DNA from: Lutjanus erythropterus
Taxonomy: Eukaryota; Chordata; Actinopteri; Lutjaniformes; Lutjanidae
Assembly: GCA_020091685.1 (NCBI GenBank)
Contig: CM034603.1
Coordinates: 20,850,715 to 20,914,714 of the forward strand
DNA length: 64,000 bases
Direction: 5' to 3'
The notes below the pieces were generated by a model. The model made no database searches and had not been told where the DNA came from. It worked only from the letters and a program-made list of their open reading frames with translations. The position numbers were made by a program, and so were the translations under genes. How positions within the stretch are numbered: the first letter of the stretch is position 1; each line of letters opens with the position of its first letter. Positions 51,346 to 64,000 of the stretch are shown here, one piece after another.

Positions 51346-54300
51346 TAGTATTTAATACTTTTACTTTAAATCATATAATAAAACAACTTCAACTTTAACT
51401 AAGGTTTGGAACAGTTTCTCCATAAACGCATCAGGCTGTGTGCACACTGATGCTCTTTTATTTTTTCTCACCTTTGCCCCTCAGACAGTTCATCACTGCC
51501 AGGGTTGTGTTACATCCTGACAGGAAATTAATACACTGCTGTGGATCTAACGTCTAACATGTTACAGCACTCCCACCCATGAAGAGCTCCTTCTAGCTAG
51601 ACCTCAATGAATAACAATCCTGCCAACCCACCAACTTTGCCACTGGCCAAAATTCTGCTTTTTCTATTATTAGTGTCCTCGATTCAGTGAAGCACACTCA
51701 TGTTCACTCATGTTTTACTTCATTATAAGTGTGCTTGCTTTAGTGTAACACAGTCTTGTTCAGTTAAGTTTTCTTAAGTGCTTGAACACCTCTCATTGAT
51801 AATGAACCATTTTTTATGTGGATCCACAAACATTTAGCAGACCAGTCTGTTTCTTCCCTGCCCAACAGTCCAAATGATTACTGACCTACAGGTAGGGCTG
51901 CATCAAACATCATGTACCTGGAGTGTGCTCATACGCTCATATTTCCAATATTTCATATTTTCACCATTTCAAATGAAAGCTGATAGTCTAATCAGATGCT
52001 GCTCATCTTTCAACACACATGAAATAAACTGAGACAATCATCAACCTGTTCTCCTTATCACTTATCCACCACAGTGCACAAATGTAATATGGCAAAATTT
52101 TACTGATGTAAATTTCTCATTAGCATCAGATATGTATCTTTATTGAATGCTTGATTGCTATGAATAGGTATACTGAATATATTTTAGTTAATTAATCTGC
52201 CTTATTATCATGTCAGGAAACAACACATTGAGGTACGAGCACAAGATTTAAGTTTATTAAGCCATAAATTAGAATATTTTTTCCTCCAAACTTTAGTCAT
52301 GAATATTTTATTTTAGAAAAAAGATAGAAAAAAAGATACCAAATTTTCCCAGGCTTTAAAGTGAAGTAGCAAGAATATCAATGTGCTTGAATAATTCTTA
52401 GACTGGGTTGCACCAGCAAAGATTTTAGATTAAGGCAAATCAAAGTTTAGCAAAACTGTTTAAAACGATTAAATACAGATTTAAAATTAAGCAGATTCAA
52501 AGCAAAACTTAGTTTAATAAATCCAAGTTTGGTGATGTAAATAAATTAATAAATATAGCTAGAAAAAAATTCAAGTGCTGTGAGGACGTTGTAAGTATAA
52601 AAGGGGGTCAGTTAACTTTTAGCGCTCTGTTTTCCTTAGTAAAACATTGCAATGTTCAGAAAGAGCTAAAAACTTAACGAAACATTACATTGTTTTCTAG
52701 CTTGCTGAAAAGTTACAAAATGTCACATTGTTTGCAAGTTAGCTAAAAAATTAAAATGCTTTTTTGTCTGATAGTTTGGTAAAGTTATTCAGCAATGATG
52801 GCTCAGTGAAAAAGCTCCAACTTCTCTTCCTTTGAGAAAACTTTTTGACTGAAGTGAAAGAAAACAGGGACATGTGTAGAAAGAGAAAACTAGAATAACA
52901 ACTAAACAGAGGTTTAAATGTCATCTTTGTTAATTCTAAGCTAGTTTATAAGTTTGGTGCAACAACATTTAAAGTTTAATCAGGTTTTAAAATAAAAAAA
53001 CTGGAGTATATACAGGTAGAAGAACAGGTCTGTATATTATCGCATGTTACAGGTTTAGCTTCATCAGCATTAACTTTCACTGGAATTCGAAAGAAACAAA
53101 TTCAGCATTGCTCTACTCTTGGGGATGATCCCTACAGAGGAAATACAACAGCATGAAATACACAGCAGCAACTCGACAAACAACATGCAGGCAGCATTAA
53201 AGATAATAGAACCCCAGCAGGAATTGATTTATAAATAAAGACACTCCAGGATGCCCACAAACAGGAAAGCAAGTGGGGACTAGGGTGGAGGCACCTCTCT
53301 TTAATAGCAGCAGCAATACAGAGTGAATAATTGCTTTTAAACAACCAAATCATTGCAGTTAGATAAGAGTGGTTTGTTAGTTTTCAGTAGATAAAACATA
53401 CGTCTTAAATGTCTTGCCAGAATTAGCCGATTTTCTCTTATTCCACTACATTTGTCTGGTGAAAATTATGAGATTAATAAACACAAAATAATGACAATTC
53501 TACAAGCACTTAACATTTTTAAATTAGTAGAACTTCCAAACAAATTTTAAGTTTTCACTTCTTATTATAAATAACTATTTTGAGCCTTTAGTTTTACATT
53601 GTGCCAAATTTGAGACAAAAAAATTGAGGTTCATAGACTGTTTTGAGAATGAAAATAACAAAACAGTAAGTACACCACAACAACATTTTCATTAAAATAC
53701 AATAAATGTACTTTTAATGCTCAGAAAAGAATACAGTGTAAATCTCTGGCATAAACTTTTATTCATTTGTTGTTTCCCTCTCGAAATAATAGAAATCTGA
53801 CACAGCAGATTTTTCAAAGTGCATGCCCCTTTCCTTTAAAACGTTCCTTATACTTATTTCCAAGTTCAGGTGGACACAGTAGACTTTTAGAGTCACAGAG
53901 CTTACACGCTTTACAGTGTCTGAAACAGGTTGTGTTAATTAAAAAGAAAAAAAAAATGTGTGAAAACCTGTTATTAAGAGAAATGCAGGAGATGTGATCC
54001 CAGGAGGAAATAGGGAGAGGGCAATGAAAAACAGGAGTCTAGCATGTATGTAAGCATGAGTCCTTTTACTTTTGATACTTTAATTAAATTGTGCTGGGGA
54101 CAGTTTTCACAGTGCAGTATTCATACTTTTATTTCAGCAAAGGATCTGGGTACCTCTTCTTAAACCGCTGCAGTGACAGGGTGTTAACATCCGACTCCTG
54201 CTCGTTGGAATTGTTGCTAGGTAACAGCTTGGGTTCAAATTTATTTCCTGTCAGCTATTGATATTAACATACAGAGCAACAGGAAATAAACCCAAACCAA

Positions 54301-57300
54301 TTTAGAAAGCTGAATGTGAAACAGTCTATAGAAACAAAACAGAGGCGATACTTAACGCAACTTTTTTTTTTCTGTGAGAGCCACTACCCATCACCCAAAT
54401 GAGAAATGTAATTACTCTGCTCCATTTGATGCCATTAAATAAGCATCCACTGGGAACGCTTATTTATCATTATTACAGTATAAACAATAACATCTGCTGA
54501 CCAGCAGTGTGGATGACTTTAGCTGTCAGTCCAGATTTTCCAACGCACAAAGATTAGAATAAAATGATATGATAAGAGCTATGGAAGTGTGATATATCCT
54601 GAAATACGAATACAAAGCATATTTTTTGATTGTTTTGATTCTAGTATGTGATGCTACAAATCATCCTGACAGCTGTGAGCTAATCCTTTAAGAGTGGGAG
54701 ATCATCTTATCAATGTGTGTCAAAATGGATTCAGACGTTCCTCGCTGTATTTACAACCACCAAAGACAGGCATTGCATCAGGAAAACCAGAAAAGGAATA
54801 AAGCGGGGAAGTAGAGCCTTCCACATTAAGATGGATGACAAGGTGTTCATAAAAAAAACACAAAGAGGGGAAAAAAAGAGGGGAAAAGGCAACATGACAT
54901 TCCTGAGAAATAGTGTTTTTAAAAGGCAGTTTTCATTTCCTGTTCAGATCTAACTGAGGGAAGAAGTTGCTTTTAAACATCAATTTAGTTTCAGTCGCGT
55001 CAGGTGTTCTCTTATGCAATTGAAGCACGTTTTGAGGGCAGTGGAAAACAGTTTGAGTTCACGACAGAGCCACAGACTGTCTCTAAAACAAGTCAACTGT
55101 GGTGATTGAAGTCATTAAAGTTAACAGCTATCAGTGGCGGGGAACACTTAGACTTTACATTTAAAGCAGGAGTTTAACAAGCCAAGATTTAGCCTCCATC
55201 GCATGCCTCCATTTGTATGTCACACTTTTTAATTGGGTTTGTTTCCAGATGAGTAAAAATGGAAATTGTACTCTCATTGTTGTGATACTTTTAACAGATT
55301 ACATTGCTGCTTTTTAGTTTGGGAATGAACTGAATCTCTTCGCCCAGTCTTGTCTCACAGCGATGATGTTTTTTTTGGAGGAAACTCCAGCAGAATTTTT
55401 AACAAAAAGCAAACATTGTTCACCCTCTTGGATCTTGAATGTCCTCATTTACAGAAATCAAAACAAAAGACTTGAATATTTAAATAGTTGGAAAGGATAC
55501 AGAACAGTATAGTCCAAAAACATATTACGTTTATTTTGACAGATATTGTGATTTCATTATGATCCCAGATTAATGGGAATGATCATTTTTGACAATTTGC
55601 CCTGAAAAAACTATTAAAATCATCTTTACTGTTACATCATTTGGTGTCTGGTTGGTTTTCTTGTATCTGGAGGACACAGTTTGTTGGCTGGGGATCTCTT
55701 CAGCACTCCAGTACTTCATTACAATGCTGTTTTGTCACACATTTTTCTTTTGGCAAAAATACTGCAGCTTCTAGAATTTGGATACTGCACTTGGCCATAT
55801 TGTGATTTTGTTTTAATTGTGCAGCCTTTGTAGAGATCGGGCTGTCAAGGTGTAGCTAGCAACCTTACACATACTGAATTTATCCCATTTTACTTTTCAT
55901 ATGTTAGTGTTATTCCATGGATACAATTTGCACTAATTATGAAAAAGAAAAATGGTCAAAGGTCAACTTTACTGTGACATCATCTGTCCTCCTCTGTTAA
56001 ACCAAGTGAAGGCACATGTTTCTCAAATTACTCACTGGAATCATGTCTTTCTCTGAGGAACAGTGCTTTTTTTTTTCAGCAATCCTAAACCTTTAATCCC
56101 TGCTAAATATTGTTTAACCACTGATCGTTCCTAATCTTAATTCAGACTGTCTTTTCTCAGCAGGCTTGTCAACAGCCTCTTGAAATTGTGCTTTAAAAAG
56201 GCAACGCTTTGTCTGTATCTGCTTTTGAAACCGCAGGCCAATCCACTCTGTATAAACAATGATTAGATTAAAAGTGTCAGCCCCGAAATTCTTCAGAGAC
56301 CTTACTTTAATGGAATTATAACAGTTGGAGGCAGTTACATAGTCACAGACAAATAGTAGATAACTTTTAATGCATGAATTGCCACAGTGGGAATCAAATC
56401 AGTGGTCTGCCTCTAAAGTTTGAGATAAATAATACACTTCTTGAAGAAATAAAAAACAAACATTGTTCATTCTCTCAACACTTGCCCTCATTTCTTCGCA
56501 ACATTTCTCTATTATGCCTCCAAACAGCAATTATTGATAAAAAACCATGTACTCATGAGCAGCAAATGTCACAACCCCTCAAGCTGCTACGGATGATCAA
56601 AGCTACTGTAAACTCTGGTCTGTCTGTCCAACAAACTGAATTACTGAACCCAGAGGCACGAATCATCATCCGAGATCGTCTTACATATTTTATTGTGGAA
56701 GATAAAATAGAGGGAACAGAAGCAGGCTTCTTCTGAATTCATGGAAACTGAGACTTTGTTGATGGATAGAAAAAGATGGGGAGAGACAGATGAAGAGATG
56801 GAGGGATGTGTTTGTCCTTCACACCGTTGCTCCACACCAATTGTGTTAATTTTGAATGTCATTTGTTCAGGTTTGCATTTCTGTATTTGGCTGCACTCCT
56901 CTGCAATCATCCCTTATCTGTGTGCACAGCAGCTAAGGGTTCGTCTCTTTGAACGAATGGGCTCAATAAACCTGTCACAGCCCAGACTTGTTGACTCTGT
57001 ATTGACTCATGTTACAGCAATCCATCCTTTTTATTAGCTTCAGTTTGGCTGCAGATTTACAACGTGATGCTCTGCCCACACATGACAATGCCACTAAAAC
57101 ACAAAGTCACTTAATATAGTTACATTTGTTTGTTGTTCTGCACAGTGGTTGTTGCTTCAATACTGTGAGTTGAAGAATACAACAGTCTCTTGGTCTATTA
57201 TTTTTTAAATGGGGACCTACAAGTCATTGTCCCACTCTAATTCAGGGTTGTCATCTACTAACCAGCTACTCAACTGCTTGAGAACAGTGTAATTATTTAA

Positions 57301-59157
57301 AGGCTTTATTTAACCTGTCTATAATCTAAATGACCAATGAACAAAAGACTGCTGCACAGTGTCGGAACTGTTGGCTGTAAATAAAGATGGACGTTTCTCA
57401 ATTTCTTCCCACTGTACAAAATTTAAGCCAAATATATTCTGCCTTTTTATTCATCAAATAACTAATTAAACCCAAACTTTTTTTTTAGTTTGGCCCATGT
57501 CCTATCTGCTATTGAGGGGGCAGGATTGATGACATATACTGCAACCAGCCACCAGGGGGTGATCAAGATGTTTTGTCAGTGTCAACTGTCAGTGATTTTA
57601 CTGAAACTGGATCATACTTTATGGAGACAATATTTTCCGTCTTCCAGGTGCTCAGCCTCAACTCTGTGAATTACAGTTTCCTGATTGGCCAGATAACTTT
57701 AGGCCTAATTGTTGCAAAAGTAACAGATAACTACTGTTAGCTTGTTAGCTCAGTTAGCTGTGTAGCTAGTTGACTCTACCTGAGTGTTGGTGTTGACACC
57801 GTCGAGGGAGGAGGTTTTCAGGTCTGGGGCAGCGGGGATCCAACAGGGAATGCTGGAAGGGAGCGGCACTGGAATGGGAAAACACAACACATTCGGATAC
57901 TGGGCCCAATAGCCTCTAAGAACATCATGGCAGAGGAGAAGAGACTGCAGACAGGAGAAGCTAAGAACAGAAAAACAAAGCATGACAGAGCAAGAGGCAA
58001 GAGAAGAGAATAAATCTCAGGCTGGCTTTTAGTCATTCGTAGTAAGTGACATTATAGCTGGCTTACTATGTCCTGTGTTGTTGCACTTGCTTGATGTTTA
58101 GCTGTGTTGGCAAAATTGTCCACTCACTAGTTTTTGATTTGGTTTAGTGAACTGCACTAAAAAACCGTAGGGGTGCCTAATTCAAATTCTTGCAAAATGT
58201 TACTTTAATAACTTAGGGACAGCATGACAACTGTTAAGGGGTGAGAAGGGATTGGGGATCTTGTAATTTTTGCTACAGAGAAAATATTAATGATGCTGGG
58301 GAGAGTCTTGCTCTTTAGTTACCCTTGCAGCCTGGCTCCAGGGATGGTAATGTCAGCCAATCCATCACTTTGGTCTAGACTGTAATACCTGTAAAAACAG
58401 GAGGATGTTTTAGGTTAGTTAAAACTGCACACATGCTGATTGATTTTCCTTCAGTTACCACTTATTTATATATGTTCATTAGCCCATGTGATATTATCTC
58501 AAATTTAAGTTGTTAAGAAATTATTATCTGGTTCTATCCCTCCTGGGTAAATCTCTTCACCTGTGCTTCAGTTGTGCTGTCAGTTTATTCTCACAGAACT
58601 TCCCATTAAATTGAAGATTCATGTCATATGCATGGGATGGATGATAAAGATTTATGACTTGCTGTTTTCTTGTAATCTTACACGTCAAGATGGCTGTATG
58701 ATAACTGGCCGAGGCTTTAACATACTGTGTGTTAACAAAATGACATATCCATGAAATGTAATTACAATTCATGGATGTAATTAATTCCAACAGGCTTTGG
58801 TTAATGTGAGGCATCTATGTTCGCTTGTTTTTCAGTCACTTCCATATCATTAAGTGACATGTTGGATATATGAGCTTTCAGAAAATCAGCTTCCCACTTG
58901 TAATTATGACTTGGATGGTGACATGAAACGCTATTGAAGATGGAGCCTCGTAATTATGAAACTCTGGTGTGACATGTTTGGTATGACTCATGTATGACAT
59001 ATTTGCTCCTCTGTGGAATTAATAAAATAGACACTAAATGTTAAAGCAAGAACATTCAAACAAGTTAAATGACAAAAACCTATTACTACACACATCCTGT
59101 TCACCAGCATCACTACAGTCGCAAAATAGTTTCCAATGGTAGTTGTAATATTGACAG
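51346..59157. other. Gene-free stretch, mostly non-repetitive
   Basis: AT-rich DNA with scattered poly-A/T tracts. The longest frame (56374-56736, + strand, 120 codons) has no recognisable domain. Near 52600-52790 short GTTAGC/AACATT-type words recur weakly. Candidate regulatory islands lie at 54120-54250 (with an RFX-type X-box) and 56180-56350. Confidence 0.45.
54213..54225. promoter_or_regulatory. RFX-type X-box palindrome GTTGCTAGGTAAC
   Basis: GTTGCTAGGTAAC is an inverted repeat of GTTRCY half sites with a one-base centre, matching the X-box bound by RFX factors. It lies in a repeat-free block about 8.3 kb beyond the olfm3 stop. The motif is seen; binding and target gene are unknown. 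Confidence 0.4.
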
Positions 59158-59795
59158 GTTTGGTCGATAATGTCAACGGTTGGTCTGTGTAGCTGACGTT
59201 AGCAGTTGGTCTATGTAGATAATGTTAGCATTTGGTCTTTGTAGCCAACATTAGCAGCTGGTCTGTGTAGCTAACATTAGTAGTTAGTCTGTGTAACTAA
59301 TGCTAGCAGCTGGTCTGTGTAGCTAATGTCAGCGGTTGGTCTGTGTAAGTAACATTATCAGTTGGTCTGTGTAGCTAATGTCGGCGGTTAACCTGTGTAG
59401 CTAACATTATCAGTTGGTCTGTGTAGCTAATGTCAGTGGTTAGTTTGTGTAGCTAATGTTAGTGGCTCGTCTGTGTAACAAATGTTAAAAGTTGGTCTGT
59501 GTAGCTAACATTAGTGGTTGGTCTGTGTTACTTATGTTAGTGGTTGCTCTGTGTAGCTAACAGAAGTTGGTCTGTGTAGCTAACATTAGCATTTCGTCCA
59601 TGTAGCTAACGTTAGCGGTTTGTCTGTGTTGCCAATGTTAGCGGTTGGTCTATGTAGCTAACATTAGCATTTCGTCTGTGTAGCTAATCTTAGTGGTTGG
59701 TCTGTGTAACTAATGTTAGTAGTTGCTCTGTGTAGCTAGCTGGTCTATTTAGCTAACATTATTGGTTGGTCTATGTTGCTAATATTAGAGGTGAA
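59158..59795. repeat. 26-bp minisatellite, about 24 units
   Basis: Tandem units of consensus TTGGTCTGTGTAGCTAAC followed by ATTAGCAG. Unit length is strictly 26 over most of the array, with substitutions but few indels. It shares the GTTAGC word with the R1 family but is otherwise distinct. Eukaryotic context and absence of unique spacers rule out a CRISPR array. Confidence 0.93.
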
Positions 59796-61799
59796 GGCAG
59801 AATTGTTACTGTACTGGGATGTTGTTCCTCTTTTCTGATTTAACATGTATTATAAATTTGTAATCCTGCTAATTATCCCCATTTTAATAACTGTGTCTCT
59901 AATCCGATTACATCTTTTTTTTCTGTAACAGTAATGGATTACAGTTCTCTATGTTTGCATCCTCATTACATAATCCTGTCACATGTTATCTGTTAATTCC
60001 CAAGTCTGCATGTCATATACAAGCCATGGTACACTGTGAATTGCACAGGATATGTGTCAATAAATGCCTAAAATATTGACGTAAAGTCTACAGCAGATTA
60101 GCAGTCACATATTTCAGTCTTTCTCAGTAATTTCAGTATGATGTCGACAGATGAAAAAAGAGATGACAGCCGACAGGTCCTGCGAAGGCCATTCGGGATG
60201 TTAGCTTACAGCTGTCAGGACAGGTGCAGCGAGATCTTTGACTGACAGCCGAGCACAGACGTGCAGGCCCTTCCTCCAGATTAACTTTCTGCTGCTCAAA
60301 CCTCCGAGATTGATCTGTGCCAAGGACTGGAATGGCCTTGGAGTGTGAATTGTAAAAAGAGATTGGATCTTTTCTTTCAAGGAAAGCGCTCCCAGGGTTG
60401 CAGGGAGAAAGAGCGCGATATAAGAAATATGGCACTTTTATTAAATCACTTACAACCATTGTGTGGGATGTGTTCAGTAGTTCAGGCAAGCAAGGGGGTC
60501 ATTTTCCGGTCACATGTTTCACACAACTTTGAATCATGTATGTCCATGACCTGTCTCTCTCAAAAGGTGGTACATATACCCATTTTGCACTCATTCAGTC
60601 TGCAGTGAACAACACTGAGCTCTCGCTTCTCACTGCTCCACTGCTACCCGCCTCCTGTATTAGCCTTTAGTTGTACATGAATTGTCTGTGTCTTTAATAT
60701 GTGTTAAAAGCTCTTCCAGAGGGTTCATTAGCTCTGAGGCATCTCACTGTATTAAACTAACAGTACAGTACTGTCACTCTTAATTTAATTTTTTTGTGTA
60801 TTTGTCTGCATGATCATTCCTTCTGGAATACACCTTATGTTGTAAATTAATGAAATTACACAATTCCATTGATTATATTTCAATTGAAAAACTTTTTTTT
60901 TTATTTTAGGTTGTTGTTTTTTTTGTTTTTTGTTCAATGTTTTCTTTGCCTCTACACTGCAGCAACAAGCAGCAACAACCCAATATTTTTTTTTCTTCTT
61001 TAATCAAAGTAGAATTGCCTTTATGAAGACAATGACAGGCAACTTTTTTTTACATTCTTTATTTGTGAGAAAGAGAACAGACATAATGGACACACACCTA
61101 ATGAAACAAAACTGTTTGAAAAATGTCTTGATATGGTAAAAGTCAGCAGGCTCAGAGCACCTCCGCTGTCAGGACAGGAAACAAACACCTTTTTTTACAT
61201 CTCATAATCCTTAATGAAACAAAAACTGATACATTACAAACCTTATTCTCTTGAAATGTAAATAAATAAATATTTGATTAATTTACAAGATGTTCAGTGT
61301 CATTCCTAAAGAGATTAATATGCAGATTTACAGAGTATTATGTAATATGTTGATTATTTACAGCCTATTGTTTATATTACAGCATCCTTGATAAATATGA
61401 CTTTTAACATTTGTTACTATGACAGATACACACAGAAACATTTTACATATAAATAAATATTACATTAATATTGCACGAAATATTAAATTTGAGCTAATAA
61501 ATTGAGTTGAAATGTTGATATTAATTTAATAAATAATATATGAGATTTTGTGAAGAAATTTCACATAGCTGAGGGTATTTGCTGCATTGTGAATGCCAAA
61601 TGAACAGCTGATGACCTTTGCTGAATTAAGTACAACAGAATGTTTAATCATTTTGTCAGTTTATGCTGTTTTTAAATCCATGAAGCACTTCATTATTCAC
61701 TTTGGTTAGCTGTAACATGAAAAACTGAGAACAAAGTTAGTGCATATTAAGAGAAACTTTTAATTGATCCATACTCCCAAGGGCAAATGTTCAGCAACA
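59796..61799. other. Gene-free stretch with a candidate conserved block at 60120-60480
   Basis: No coding exon is supported. The block 60120-60480 has higher GC than its flanks and no simple repeats. It contains E-box words (CAGCTG at 60209-60214, CAGGTG at about 60222-60227) and repeated TGACAG. The rest is AT-rich with T tracts. Confidence 0.35.
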
Positions 61800-62078
61800 A
61801 TTAAGGATAGTTCACTGACAAATGAAAATGCAGTCATTATCTACTCACCCTCATGCTGAGGGAGGGTCAGGTTTGTTTTGTTAGTCTGCAAAATAGTGCT
61901 GGAGTTTCACAGAAAAACAATTTTCAAATGGGGGGGGCAAAAACATAAAATCAGAGACAACTCACTTCAACGATAGGTCATATATTAAATAGGATTTCGA
62001 CCTATTTAATAGACTATCTATGTCGCCAACTCCCTGTTTGGACTACTCATTTCTGCATGAGGAAGTCATACATGTTGC
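61800..62078. mobile_element. MITE fragment (AAGGATAGTTCACTGACAAATG type)
   Basis: Starts TTAAGGATAGTTCACTGACA and runs through AATGAAAATGCAGTCATTAT then CTACTCACCCTCATGC, a very widespread fish element end. The copy closes near 62078 with GTTGCTCCTTTAAAA. No coding capacity. Confidence 0.65.
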
Positions 62079-64000
62079 TCCTTTAAAAGTGAAAATGAAC
62101 AAAAACGAACAAACAAAAAAGTCTCCTTCCCTGCAGTGAAAGAATAAAGAGGAATTAGTTAAATAATCAGGCATGTATAGTAATACATACAGTGTATAGG
62201 CAGGTTTCTTGTTTTTAAACATTACAGGGTGAGTATGCATTCAGGAGCCAAAACAGGTTTAGCAGCTGGTTATAGATTATAGATTATAGTCAACAGATGT
62301 AATCAATGTACATTTAGTATGGTTTGTAAATCCTTGTTGACTCAATGATAAAATGCCATTTCAGAGTTGGATCTGTTTGTTTGTCTTTCATATCATGTTA
62401 ATATATTATATAAAATGTTAGCTAACGATAGTTGACTGTCAGTATGGTCATCAGGTTTGTTCTTCAAATAAATGTTTTGCCAAAAAGAGCCAAATCACAA
62501 ATACTTTATGTTTTGCTGACATGTCCTGTTAAATTTATCAGGTTTTGCTGGTTATTGAGCGTGTTCATCCTCCTTATTTGTTCATAGCAGGAGCATCGTT
62601 GTAACATTAGTGTCAATAAGCTAATTAACTTAAAGTAAAAATGTTTGTGACGAGGCTACTTTACAGCCACATTGACGGTAATTTGACAGCTACTGTAAAC
62701 ATCCTGTGCAAAGCGTGAGACACGTGTCTGGGACAATGATGAGCGTCAGAGCTGTTCTTTGTTTTAGTTGTAATAGTGATGTCAGTCAGATTTGGATTGA
62801 CCGGAGCTGTAGAGTATTAAATTTTAGTTTTACAACTAAATTAAAAACTACAGATTATTTTAACTTCTTTTAAAAACACAAACATGTAAAATCATTGATT
62901 ATCTTATTTGTATTGGCCATGTGAAGCTGATAATTGTCGCATCGACTGAAAAAAATCCATATCCTGTATCCCTTCATAGAGTATAACCTGTAGTTTAAGA
63001 ACAGCTGAGGGAAATAAGGTCCGAGATGTAGTGAGCAATGATCAATGATTTGATATTCCAAAACACTGACCGAACCAAATCAAACTGACATCACTATATG
63101 ACAACAAAAGCAAACAGCAGTTCTGACTCTTCAATTGGTTGTCTTTTCTAGTAAAAGTAAAAGTAAAACTTCAGAAATGAAAAAGAAAAAATAGGAACAA
63201 AAAAATAAATTTTCCCAAAGAAATCAAATGACTAAAATAACTATTTAGATTGGAGGGTCTGGGGTTCCCCTCTGGACATCACCGTAAAAATCAGCTTTTG
63301 TCAGAAAAAGTAAAAGCCGCAAGATCGCTCATCCCACCATTGCTGTGAAAGCTTGTATTGTCTTACCTTTTGGGGGGGGGTCTCTGTCGACCTGACCGGC
63401 TTCAGCACTTGGTCCTCAGGCCTCACGGCTGCTAGCAAGAGAAAAACAGTCACACACGGATATATTGTCACACACCTCTAAATGAAGCAAGCTAGTACAC
63501 CAACACACACACATACAGGCAAGCGCACACACACGATTCTGATTTAACTTTTATCCAGAGCTGGTTCTGACTTCCATGGGGCCCTAAGCAAAATTCTGCT
63601 AAGGGGCCCTCCTGACTGACCGGAGAACCATATAAACCATTTTCCACACAGTCACAGCCCAGTGCTTCCACTACAGTCCTCCATCCCCAGTTTGCTCTAT
63701 CTGTCGGTCAAAGAATAAGATCCACATAGAACAGAATGAGGTACAACAAAAACTATATTTATTGAATAGAATATTTTGTATAGAGTCTTCAGATAAGTGA
63801 ATATTGACATTAATATGAATGAGAAATGTATAAAATATAGAAAATACTAAATATAACACTGAGCTTTGGATTTGCTTCTATGCTAAATACTATACTTTTT
63901 AATCCACAAAGGCTGTTTTCTGTTTTTTTAATGATACATGGTTCTCACAGGACAGTGATGCTACATTTGATGGTCTTATAGACCATGATGCATTGCTGTA
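62079..64000. other. Terminal stretch without supported genes
   Basis: AT-rich DNA. A poly-G run (63371-63380), a short CA-rich tract (about 63490-63535) and a small dispersed repeat (GGGGCCCTAAGCA..GGGGCC, about 63577-63610) are visible. No gene or complete element was recognised. Confidence 0.45.

Noticed and set aside
56374..56736. 120-codon plus-strand open frame in the downstream desert
   Set aside because: No recognisable domain, no splice or promoter context, and composition like the surrounding non-coding DNA. A tBLASTn hit in other fish would reopen it.
59158..59795. CRISPR-like array
   Set aside because: Units are contiguous with no unique spacers, no cas genes are present, and the DNA is from a vertebrate.

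Overview
The window is genomic DNA from a ray-finned fish, probably a spiny-rayed (percomorph) teleost. It carries two vertebrate genes with short exons in long, AT-rich introns, and many short DNA-transposon remnants of types common in fish genomes. No prokaryotic, viral or plasmid gene organisation is visible.

Layout, left to right. (1) 60-5845, + strand: the last five coding exons of the fibrillar collagen gene col11a1. They give the end of the triple helix, the C-telopeptide and the whole C-propeptide, with the stop at 5843-5845 and a 3' UTR after it. The upstream part of the gene lies outside the window. (2) About 7.4-22.3 kb: intergenic DNA dominated by MITE and hAT-like copies, including a clean 981-bp hAT element (17580-18560) with a perfect 8-bp target duplication and a surviving BED-finger coding fragment. 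(3) 23108-45923, + strand: a complete olfm3 (noelin-3/optimedin) coding sequence in six exons, 457 codons, with all splice phases consistent. A decayed tandem copy of its promoter/5' UTR lies about 1 kb upstream. (4) About 46-64 kb: an 18-kb stretch with no gene I can support. It holds two minisatellites, a probable tRNA-derived SINE, further MITEs and some non-repetitive blocks with enhancer-like motif clusters.

The identification rests on both protein sequence and linkage. The collagen propeptide fits alpha1(XI) better than alpha1(V), and the olfactomedin protein matches noelin-3 rather than noelin-1 over nearly its whole OLF domain. COL11A1 and OLFM3 are also neighbours in the same transcriptional orientation in human, so this looks like ancient conserved synteny. 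The two genes are not known to work together: one encodes a cartilage and inner-ear fibril collagen, the other a secreted neuronal glycoprotein. Their linkage may reflect regulatory DNA held between them, which I infer but cannot show here.

I do not see a new multi-gene system. The most unusual things are the duplicated olfm3 promoter with one-sided CpG decay, a set of nested hAT elements whose target duplications allow the insertion order to be read, a contiguous POU-MEIS-homeodomain motif block, and a TIR element filled by its own internal tandem repeat.
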